From Paludibacter sp. (lineage in GTDB: Bacteria > Bacteroidota > Bacteroidia > Bacteroidales > Paludibacteraceae), in NCBI GenBank assembly GCA_028748945.1, contig JAQTOL010000220.1:1-5901 (forward strand): a stretch of 5,901 nt of DNA, given 5' to 3'. Below, in pieces: positions 1 to 5,513 of this stretch. The position numbers and the translations under genes were made by a program. The notes under the pieces are model-generated. The model had not been told where the DNA came from, ran no database searches, and saw nothing but the letters and a program-made list of their open reading frames with translations. Position 1 is the stretch's first letter; the number at the start of each line of letters is the position of its first letter.

Positions 1-2011
1 CGACATGCATATAATTATAAAACGGAGCCACCAGATCATGCAACCAGATATTGAATCGCCGGTTACGGATATAACTGAGAGGCATGGCATCTTTTAGTTC
101 CTGATTTTCGGAATTACCTAAAAAAACTTTATAGGCTGTCAGATAGAAATAATAAAGTAAGGATTTCTTGTTTCCGTAAAATGCCGTGAAATAAAACATC
201 AGGTTGTCGAACACGTAATATGCCACCGAATCGGTTTCCTTGCAATACAGGTATTTATTGTTGTATGCATCGGTGTATGAATCCCACTTCTCAATCACTT
301 CCAACCCATTTTCATTCAGGTAGCGGAAACGTAAACTCGTGTTTGGCAATATATCAAATGCATTCCGGAATAATTTATTTTCAAAAATGCCACTCACTTT
401 GGCTCCTTCAAGGGGTTTGCTGAACTGCCGGAGTTCCTGTGTCTTTTCTGTTTTCTCAAAATAATAGGCAAAAGGATAATCAATTGTTTTGGACCCTAAT
501 AGCGGGGCTGCCTGTACCTGAAAGTGTAAGTGGGGCTCGGGCGAACGGCCGGAATTCCCGCAATTAGCCAGCACATCGCCACGTTTCACAAAATTGCCTT
601 TTGAAACTTTGAATGTATTCTTTTTCAGATGGGACATTTGTGTATAAACGCCAGTCATATGCCGGATAATAATCGTATTTCCCCAATTATTCAGCGTGTT
701 TATTTTTCCTATTTCATTATCGTCAATATTATCAATGATTTCTTCCACAAATCCATCGGCCGGTGCCAGTACCGGTTTATTGTAACAATGATAATCTTCA
801 CAAATTATCCCGGTCGTTTTATAGGTTTTTTCTTCGTCATCCAAAATCATAAAATCGAAAGCCTTCCCCCAGTCGCCAATATGTGTAAATTCCCCGTCGT
901 GTCCCTGTGTAACGGTCCATTCACCCCAAAACGGGAAGTAAATGGGATGATAAAGGAAATGGGACAACCTTGCTTTATTGTTATTGTAGGTGTACAAATT
1001 TATTTCGGGAGAATAATACTGAACCGGTGTCAGGATTAATTTTGTAGGATGGCTGCGGAGTTTCAGAAAATAGAGAAACAGAATAACTACAAACGCAAAG
1101 GGTAAGGAGAAAACCGGTAATTGTATAAAACCGAATAATTTGTAAAAGAACAACAATACCAGGGAAGTCAACGGGATCAATAAAACCGTCCACATATACG
1201 AGTAGCGGGATGGAATAATAAAGAACCCGCCAATGGCAAAGGCAACCATCATGTAGTTGGCACCGATATTATAATAGGTGATGCTGGCTGCCTCGGAGCC
1301 CGAAAATTGTGCGAATAAATAAGCTGCCAGAAACCCGACTATGGATAAGGAGAAAAAGATTCTTGAACAAATCAGTAAAGTAATGGTAATAATTAATCCG
1401 GCGATGATATTGCTCTGAAAGAAGATGGAACTCATCGACCGAAGATAAATATCTACCAGCTTGTTGATTGGCAAGGTGTCCAGCGTTTGGAATAAATTCA
1501 ACAGATGACTGCCACCCATGGCATACATATCATTTATCCAGAATATGCTTCGCTGGGTGAGTCCCAGATTCTCAAATTGAGCCGATGGTAATACGATAAA
1601 CCAAAAGGAAACTATAAAGGGAATGCTCAGAAAAGGCAATCCGTATTTGCCTAACCAACCGCCCAGCGTGACCGATAAAATCAGGGTTAGCAATGCCGAA
1701 AGTGCCAGAAGCGCAAAAAACACGAGGCTCGGATCAAAAAAAGTCCCCATGCCGATTCCGGTTAATAAAGCATTAAAACTGTAGATTCCCTTTTTGAGTG
1801 AAAACTGATCCAGTCCCATTGAATTTGCAATTAGCACAGTCAACAGCACAGCTAATAAGCCGCTTAACCCGGCAAAGAAATTGAAAAAGGATACAAAAAA
1901 TAAAACCGTAGCAAACAGTTTGTTATTAAAAAAGAAAATCATCGAATAGCTATTCATCGTTGCCGGAAGAATAACGTTTCGAAATGTATTATATGTGTTT
2001 TTTAATGGCAT
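1..2011 (-). CDS. Urea transporter fused to M23 (LytM-type) metallopeptidase domain, 3' end cut by window edge
   Basis: The frame is open for 670 codons from ATG at 2011 to the left edge, so the C-terminus is missing. Residues 1 to about 318 are very hydrophobic and match the SLC14/UT family. The two family-signature loops LPFLSIPF (125-132) and LPVFSLPF (298-305) mark the two inverted halves (consensus LPxxTxPF, Ser replacing Thr in both). Each half also has a YxFN/YN...G segment (GIYSFNALLTGIGMG, and YNIGANYMMVAFAIGGFF). UT proteins are channel-like, passive urea conductors of the inner membrane. Residues about 350-515 resemble peptidase M23: H377 and D386 as candidate first metal ligands, H461 in MSHL, and HLH at 494-496 before FQ. 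M23 enzymes are zinc peptidases that usually cut peptidoglycan cross-links. About 150 further residues follow with no domain I recognise. The start is supported by an AAGGA ribosome site 5 nt upstream. Both domain calls are firm; the true substrate and the location of the peptidase are not known. Confidence 0.93.
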   Translation of the reverse strand, partial: MPLKNTYNTFRNVILPATMNSYSMIFFFNNKLFATVLFFVSFFNFFAGLSGLLAVLLTVLIANSMGLDQFSLKKGIYSFNALLTGIGMGTFFDPSLVFFALLALSALLTLILSVTLGGWLGKYGLPFLSIPFIVSFWFIVLPSAQFENLGLTQRSIFWINDMYAMGGSHLLNLFQTLDTLPINKLVDIYLRSMSSIFFQSNIIAGLIITITLLICSRIFFSLSIVGFLAAYLFAQFSGSEAASITYYNIGANYMMVAFAIGGFFIIPSRYSYMWTVLLIPLTSLVLLFFYKLFGFIQLPVFSLPFAFVVILFLYFLKLRSHPTKLILTPVQYYSPEINLYTYNNNKARLSHFLYHPIYFPFWGEWTVTQGHDGEFTHIGDWGKAFDFMILDDEEKTYKTTGIICEDYHCYNKPVLAPADGFVEEIIDNIDDNEIGKINTLNNWGNTIIIRHMTGVYTQMSHLKKNTFKVSKGNFVKRGDVLANCGNSGRSPEPHLHFQVQAAPLLGSKTIDYPFAYYFEKTEKTQELRQFSKPLEGAKVSGIFENKLFRNAFDILPNTSLRFRYLNENGLEVIEKWDSYTDAYNNKYLYCKETDSVAYYVFDNLMFYFTAFYGNKKSLLYYFYLTAYKVFLGNSENQELKDAMPLSYIRNRRFNIWLHDLVAPFYNYMHV

Positions 2012-2016
2012 GGTTT

Positions 2017-2021
2017 TCCTT
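2017..2021 (-). promoter_or_regulatory. Ribosome binding site of the urea transporter/M23 gene
   Basis: AAGGA on the minus strand lies 5 nt before the ATG at 2011, inside an A-rich tract. It supports this ATG over downstream in-frame ATGs such as codon 19. Bacteroidota often lack strong Shine-Dalgarno sites, so its presence is informative but not essential. Confidence 0.5.
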
Positions 2022-2065
2022 TTTTTATTGAATGCTGGAAGCAGGAATCAATTATTGTTTTGAAT

Positions 2066-2272
2066 TCGTCTTGACTTTTTAATGATAAAATAATGTCGCT
2101 CCTTCGGAGCTTAAAAAACTATATAATCATATATTACTACCTCCTGATAGCTATCGGGAATTGCTCCTAATGGAGCATTTTTAAGAGCTTCGGAGAAGCG
2201 ATATTATGGTAGAATATTTATTTCAATGAATAAAAAGCTCCGTAGGAGCGACATTATAAAAAATCAAGACGA
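2066..2272. repeat. 207-bp palindromic (REP/MITE-like) non-coding element with five hairpins
   Basis: The element fills most of the 326-bp gap between the decarboxylase and the transporter. Its ends are a perfect 9-bp inverted repeat (TCGTCTTGA at 2066-2074, TCAAGACGA at 2264-2272). Inside them, 2090-2112 and 2235-2257 are inverted copies matching at 22 of 23 positions. Five small hairpins can be read: GCTCC/GGAGC at 2098-2110, a near-perfect palindrome around GATAGCTATC at 2142-2159, TGCTCC/GGAGCA at 2162-2177, GCTTC/GAAGC at 2187-2199, and GCTCC/GGAGC at 2237-2249. The last two belong to direct copies 50 bp apart (2187-2207 and 2237-2257, 17 of 21 identical), and one pair of differences keeps the stem paired. 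No open frame of note lies within it. From memory, similar GCTCC-N3-GGAGC repeats are common between genes in Bacteroidota. I see no transposase, so mobility would have to be supplied in trans. Confidence 0.75.
2232..2249 (-). terminator. Possible rho-independent terminator within the repeat element
   Basis: Read on the minus strand, GCTCC-TAC-GGAGC is followed directly by TTTTT. The position, about 90 nt after the decarboxylase stop, suits the end of the RRE/ATP-grasp/decarboxylase transcript. The stem is only 5 bp and belongs to a dispersed repeat, so termination may be incidental or weak. Confidence 0.3.
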
Positions 2273-2327
2273 CTTCTTTATTTAAATCATTTGGCAAAAA
2301 AACTGTTGATTAAATTTCAGGAACAAT

Positions 2328-2335
2328 CAAAGATA
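2328..2335 (-). promoter_or_regulatory. Possible -7 box upstream of the urea transporter gene
   Basis: TATCTTTG on the minus strand fits the Bacteroidota TAnnTTTG -7 consensus and is the only match between the decarboxylase stop and the transporter start. There is no TTTG at the usual -33 distance. A transcript from here would carry the whole hairpin element in a 5' leader of about 310 nt. This is a weak call. Confidence 0.2.
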
Positions 2336-2337
2336 AT

Positions 2338-3699
2338 TTATTTAAGCGGGTTTTCCTTTAAATGTTCAGGGACTTGTTCCATCGATTCAATATATTCCCG
2401 GGTTTCAGCTTTTCTAATGACGTGCGTTTTATTCTCACTGTCAATCAATACAACATTGGGACGAAGGGTAATAAATTGCATCCACTGAGTCATATTATAG
2501 GCACCGACTTTATGGACAACCACCTGATTGCCTTTTTCGAGCAAAGGTAAAATAATACTTTCGCGAACTATATCAATGTTCATGCAAAGGGGGCCGTATA
2601 AAACCATTTCTTCCGTATAATCACCATAAGCCTGAGCCGGACTGACTTTATGTTCGTACCACAAAGACGTAAATAAGGAGTTTAATCCGAAATCGAGAAT
2701 GGTTGCTCTCCGACCATCCGATAGTCTTTTGGTCGCCAGAACCGTTCCCAGTAAATACCCTGCATCGTCAATTAAAGCGCGACCCGTTTCTAAAATCAGC
2801 AAGGGCAATTCATCTTGTTTAAAACCGTATCCCAGAATCACATCGGTAATCGCATCGGCAAACTGATCGATGGAAGGAACTGTATCGGATCCGGGTAAAT
2901 AGGCTCCTTTGAGTGTATTCACCGAAGGAAATCCACCTCCAAGATCAATGTATTGAATATTCCTGTTGTATTTTTCTTTGATACTCCATGCCAGTTCACA
3001 CAGGTTTCTGGCTGCAATGGCATAAGCCGAAGGGGACAGCATAAATGTCCCGATATGACAATGAAGTCCTACAAGATTAAGATTCGCGGAGTTAATGATT
3101 CGGGTTATGGCATTCCACGCCTGACCGTTTTCGAAATTAAATCCAAACCGGTCCCATTTTGGATAAATACCGGTATCCATATTGATCCGGATGGCAACGC
3201 GTGGTTTCAGCGAGTGCTCTTCACTCAGGCGGATCAATGAATAAAGTTCATCGTAATGATCGATGTGAATTAAAGAATTATTCCGGGCAGCCAGAACTAA
3301 CTGGTCGTCGGATTTATCGGGACCATTAAAAATGATTTTATTTCCCGGAACCCCATTCTCTATGGCTTTGTCGTACTCGAAACCCGAAACAACTTCCGCC
3401 CAGGAACCTTCCTGATGAAATATCTGACATACCGCACTAATGTAATTGGTTTTGTACGACCAGGCAAACTGCACTTTCGGATATCGGGTTTTGAATATGC
3501 GAATGGCATTCTGAACGTCGCGCCGGATTTGTTTTTCGGAAATAACAAATAAAGGTGACCCGTAATCGCTCAATAAACTCTTTACCGGAACACTCTCAAT
3601 ATGAGTAACCGCTTCAAAATCTGTTTTCTTCCCGAATTTATTCATTAAGCCGGTATTCATTTTTAGAATGACCGGTCTTTCATATCTTTCTTTTTTCAT
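2338..3699 (-). CDS. PLP-dependent fold-type III decarboxylase (DAP/Orn/Arg decarboxylase family) with leader-like N-terminal extension
   Basis: This 453-aa protein has the alanine-racemase-like PLP barrel and C-terminal beta domain of DAP-decarboxylase relatives. Visible landmarks are the Schiff-base lysine K83 in SYKTNY, FNGPDKS (124-130), H215 in GLHCHIGTF, glycine loop GGG (254-256), R307 in ETGR, catalytic cysteine C372 in GPLCMNID, and Y401 in GAYN. All PLP and catalytic positions appear present. Two side chains that hold meso-DAP in lysine-pathway enzymes look changed: the Arg of the RPxLY-type motif is T344, and the Glu after the catalytic Cys is M373. Lysine biosynthesis is therefore unlikely and the amino-acid substrate is unknown. 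Residues 1-32 precede the usual family start and contain Y6-x-x-P9-x-I11 followed by GLMNKFG (17-23), resembling an RRE-bound leader. The start is supported by an AGAGGA site 7 nt upstream. It is the last gene of the operon, 52 bp after the ATP-grasp gene. Confidence 0.92.
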   Translation of the reverse strand: MKKERYERPVILKMNTGLMNKFGKKTDFEAVTHIESVPVKSLLSDYGSPLFVISEKQIRRDVQNAIRIFKTRYPKVQFAWSYKTNYISAVCQIFHQEGSWAEVVSGFEYDKAIENGVPGNKIIFNGPDKSDDQLVLAARNNSLIHIDHYDELYSLIRLSEEHSLKPRVAIRINMDTGIYPKWDRFGFNFENGQAWNAITRIINSANLNLVGLHCHIGTFMLSPSAYAIAARNLCELAWSIKEKYNRNIQYIDLGGGFPSVNTLKGAYLPGSDTVPSIDQFADAITDVILGYGFKQDELPLLILETGRALIDDAGYLLGTVLATKRLSDGRRATILDFGLNSLFTSLWYEHKVSPAQAYGDYTEEMVLYGPLCMNIDIVRESIILPLLEKGNQVVVHKVGAYNMTQWMQFITLRPNVVLIDSENKTHVIRKAETREYIESMEQVPEHLKENPLK

Positions 3700-3706
3700 A
3701 ATTAGT

Positions 3707-3712
3707 TCCTCT
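3707..3712 (-). promoter_or_regulatory. Ribosome binding site that fixes the long decarboxylase start
   Basis: AGAGGA on the minus strand lies 7 nt before the ATG at 3699. This matters because it favours translation of the full N-terminal extension rather than a start at Met14 or Met19, so the leader-like segment is probably made. Confidence 0.6.
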
Positions 3713-3718
3713 CTTTAA

Positions 3719-3750
3719 ACTATATGCTATAAACTGTAAACTATAAACTA
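3719..3750. repeat. Short degenerate tandem repeat in the intergenic spacer
   Basis: The 52-bp gap between the ATP-grasp and decarboxylase genes holds CTATAAACTGTAAA at 3727-3740 followed by CTATAAACTA at 3741-3750, with a further partial copy before it. It is AT-rich and forms no convincing hairpin. It may be simple slippage sequence; no function can be assigned. Confidence 0.4.
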
Positions 3751-3751
3751 G

Positions 3752-4813
3752 TTAAAGTTCTCCATTTCCCGAAATTTTCAGAAACTCACTTATGTCGGTT
3801 ATTAAATCCCAGGCATACCGGACAAATATTTTTCCCACTTCATACTCTGTAAATGGTTCCACTTTCTCTCCCATCGCCATTTTTACCAGCGAAGCCGGTT
3901 GGTTCTGTCCTGAAGCAGCGGTGAGATATATCCAGGCCGGAAAACGGGGATTTACTTCCATAATATATGATTTTCCATCACCTGTTTGCATCACCTCCAG
4001 TTCACAACCTCCACGCCACCTGGTTACCTTCACGAATTTCTTTGCCAGATCAATAAATTTTTCGTCATCCAGCGTTATACCAGACCAGGCTTTTCCTTTG
4101 TCGGTAATATAAAGCTTTCGCATGGGTATGGCACTGATTGTAACTCCTTCACCATCTCCCAATGCTGCAATATTGATTTCAGTTCCTTTAATAAATTCCT
4201 GAATAATAATCGGAAGACCCCACTTTGCCTGAATTTTATAAAAGGCGTTTTCAGCTTCTTCTTCTGTTTTAGCAATAATTGCGTCGTAAAATTTTCCTTT
4301 CACTACCAATGGAAATTCAAATTCGTCAATCGCTTTTGAAAGCTCTTTTACGTTGTGAATAATCTTATCTTTTGGCACCAATAATCCGTGTTTTTTTCCA
4401 AAATCGTATAATTTTATTTTATCCCTTGCTTCAAAAGGCTCCATATCGGGTAAGAATGTACGAATGCCCATCTCATTCAACTTATCTTTTAATTTGATGA
4501 AATTGAAGAGCTCGGCGTCGAAATTCGGTATGATAAGGTCAAGGTTTTCCTTTTCGTGTATGAATTTTAACCGGTTCATTAAACTGTCGGTGCCACCGGA
4601 AGGATAAGGTATCTGATAGGTTTTGTCGACCAGATCGTGCATGTACAAACCCGGTTCGAGGGATTCGTAAGATAAACCGATAATACGAACCTTAAAGTCT
4701 GGACATTCACGAATGGCACGTATAACCGCAACTCCGGGACCCGGACTGTCAATGGCATTTAATGCGGTTACCGCAATAACGATGACTTTATTTTTTGATG
4801 AGTTCTTATTCAT
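3752..4813 (-). CDS. Stand-alone ATP-grasp ligase (CarB/PylC-like)
   Basis: This 353-aa protein (from ATG at 4813) has the ATP-grasp order of domains. An N-terminal Rossmann-like part runs from 1 to about 120, beginning with a VIVIAVTALNAID strand and GPG loop (24-26). The nucleotide-binding region includes K172 in PLVVKGK and the hinge strand IIIQEFIKGTEIN (202-214). The metal-binding segment is ELEVM (271-275) and MEVNPRFPAW (285-294), with E286 and N288 as probable Mg ligands and R290 nearby. ATP-grasp enzymes activate a carboxylate as acyl-phosphate and join it to an amine or other nucleophile. The nearest recognisable style is the carbamoyl-phosphate-synthase-large-subunit-like group, but the substrate cannot be inferred. 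The start lies 4 nt after the stop of the RRE gene, indicating translational coupling. A TTG at 4825, overlapping that stop, would add four residues and is less likely. The neighbours suggest it acts on a substrate presented by the RRE protein, or together with the decarboxylase. Confidence 0.92.
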   Translation of the reverse strand: MNKNSSKNKVIVIAVTALNAIDSPGPGVAVIRAIRECPDFKVRIIGLSYESLEPGLYMHDLVDKTYQIPYPSGGTDSLMNRLKFIHEKENLDLIIPNFDAELFNFIKLKDKLNEMGIRTFLPDMEPFEARDKIKLYDFGKKHGLLVPKDKIIHNVKELSKAIDEFEFPLVVKGKFYDAIIAKTEEEAENAFYKIQAKWGLPIIIQEFIKGTEINIAALGDGEGVTISAIPMRKLYITDKGKAWSGITLDDEKFIDLAKKFVKVTRWRGGCELEVMQTGDGKSYIMEVNPRFPAWIYLTAASGQNQPASLVKMAMGEKVEPFTEYEVGKIFVRYAWDLITDISEFLKISGNGEL

Positions 4814-4817
4814 AATC

Positions 4818-5057
4818 TTAGTCAAGTATGGTATATTCTTTTAATTGAGAAGTAAAGTCATCCAGATCTTTTTCAAAAATGCTTCGGTCAACATCGTATT
4901 TTTCGCACATGATTTCAATTATTTCATCCAACGGTTTATCTTTTTTCAAAAATGCCAGAATTTCTGTTCCAATTGGATTGACTGAAAAAGAATCACCTGT
5001 TGACGGATTGAAGATAAATCCTTCTTCGCTCGTTGCAATATTTTTCTTGAGTTTCAT
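4818..5057 (-). CDS. PqqD-like RiPP recognition element (RRE) protein
   Basis: This 79-aa protein has the PqqD-family pattern across its length: an N-terminal beta hairpin (EEGFIFNPSTGDSFSVN, 11-27), NPIGTEIL leading into the first helix (27-34), LDEIIEIMCEKYDVD as the second helix and turn (43-57), and the terminal FEKDLDDFTSQLKEYTILD helix (61-79). PqqD-type domains are small winged-helix proteins that bind the leader region of ribosomal peptide precursors and present it to a modifying enzyme. Some act as chaperones or are fused to radical SAM enzymes. The length is typical for a stand-alone member, and no cysteine-rich or catalytic motif is present. It is the first gene of the operon, with a good promoter about 60 nt upstream, and is coupled to the ATP-grasp gene by a 4-nt gap. 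There is no strong ribosome site. Its peptide partner is not obvious; the decarboxylase N-terminus is the best candidate in view. Confidence 0.88.
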   Translation of the reverse strand: MKLKKNIATSEEGFIFNPSTGDSFSVNPIGTEILAFLKKDKPLDEIIEIMCEKYDVDRSIFEKDLDDFTSQLKEYTILD

Positions 5058-5113
5058 AGTTCTGTTTTTTATATTTTATGTCGGTTTAAAATCAACCTGC
5101 TTTTTACTTGTTT

Positions 5114-5145
5114 CAAAGATAAAAAAATATCATTCTTTATTCAAA
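5114..5145 (-). promoter_or_regulatory. Bacteroidota-type promoter of the RRE/ATP-grasp/decarboxylase operon
   Basis: On the minus strand TTTG (5145-5142) is separated by exactly 20 nt from TATCTTTG (5121-5114), matching the Bacteroidota primary-sigma consensus TTTG-N19-21-TAnnTTTG. Transcription would begin near 5107 and give a 5' leader of about 50 nt before the ATG at 5057. It is the best-formed promoter in the window and serves all three operon genes. Confidence 0.6.
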
Positions 5146-5212
5146 CAAAATCAGTTAAATGCCATATTCATTAAACGGATGGTTTGATTGTGTCAGTTAT
5201 CCGGTTTAAATA

Positions 5213-5220
5213 CAAAAGTA
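5213..5220 (-). promoter_or_regulatory. Second possible -7 box upstream of the operon
   Basis: TACTTTTG on the minus strand, followed by TA, is a good -7 match, but no TTTG lies at the -33 distance. It would start transcription about 100 nt upstream of the main promoter, just after the inverted repeat, so it could be an activator-dependent start. Confidence 0.3.
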
Positions 5221-5251
5221 CAGAATAATAGTTGATTAACTTTAGCATTAA

Positions 5252-5295
5252 AATAGCATATTCCTTTTAAAAGATTTTAATCGGAATATGCTATT
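5252..5295. repeat. Perfect 13-bp inverted repeat with 18-nt loop
   Basis: AATAGCATATTCC (5252-5264) pairs exactly with GGAATATGCTATT (5283-5295). The loop overlaps a small palindrome CTTTTAAAAG (5264-5273). On the minus strand the stem is followed by TTTAA, a poor U-tract, so it may be a weak terminator for the upstream surface-protein gene, whose stop is about 220 bp away, or a dyad operator upstream of the operon promoters. The stem is AT-rich, which argues against a strong terminator. Confidence 0.6.
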
Positions 5296-5408
5296 ATCAA
5301 AAATTACCCGAAAAACACAGATAAGTAGTTAAGGTTTAGATTAAAAAGTATTCAGGCAAAATCATAAAAGTTTGTATTCAAACTCCCGTTCTACTGTTTT
5401 AATTGATT

Positions 5409-5416
5409 CAAAGATA
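5409..5416 (-). promoter_or_regulatory. Third possible -7 box in the intergenic region
   Basis: TATCTTTG on the minus strand is identical to the -7 box at 5114-5121, but no -33 TTTG is found at 19-21 nt. If used, it would produce a leader of about 345 nt containing the inverted repeat. Such boxes also occur by chance in AT-rich DNA. Confidence 0.2.
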
Positions 5417-5513
5417 ATAAAGTCCGGTTTGCTATAAAAATGAATTCAACAGAATAACCGGTTTGCTCAGTGAACAGCTTATAATATCCTGTTATCAAAG
5501 AATTGCGAATCTT

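Larger units (their letters stand above)
5058..5513. other. 456-bp AT-rich intergenic region, probably regulatory
   Basis: No gene is convincing here. The longest minus-strand peptide I read begins at 5248 and has 25 codons without a ribosome site. The region holds three minus-strand TAnnTTTG boxes, a 13-bp perfect inverted repeat, and a 10-bp direct repeat CCGGTTTGCT at 5424-5433 and 5458-5467, the second containing the palindrome AACCGGTT. No tRNA, CRISPR or recognised riboswitch is seen. Confidence 0.6.

Noticed and set aside
629..1039. 136-codon plus-strand open frame
   Set aside because: It lies opposite the transporter/M23 gene, whose protein has clear family motifs; the plus-strand product resembles nothing and has no ribosome site.
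2066..2272. CRISPR array
   Set aside because: The repeats are inverted hairpins of differing length, without regular spacers or a cas gene.
3792..4339. Plus-strand open frames of 106 and 117 codons
   Set aside because: Both lie opposite the ATP-grasp gene, which has all its motifs in the minus frame; they are antisense shadows.
4814..4825. TTG start at 4825 for the ATP-grasp gene
   Set aside because: It would overlap the preceding stop codon and add only four residues; the ATG at 4813 gives a normal N-terminus and a 4-nt gap.
5160..5210. 16-codon plus-strand ORF beginning MPYSLNGWFD
   Set aside because: Very short, antisense to the operon direction, no ribosome site or family resemblance.
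5171..5248. 25-codon minus-strand ORF beginning MLKLINYYSV, considered as a precursor peptide
   Set aside because: It has no ribosome site and no leader-like motif, overlaps a possible promoter box, and is of a length expected by chance in AT-rich DNA.
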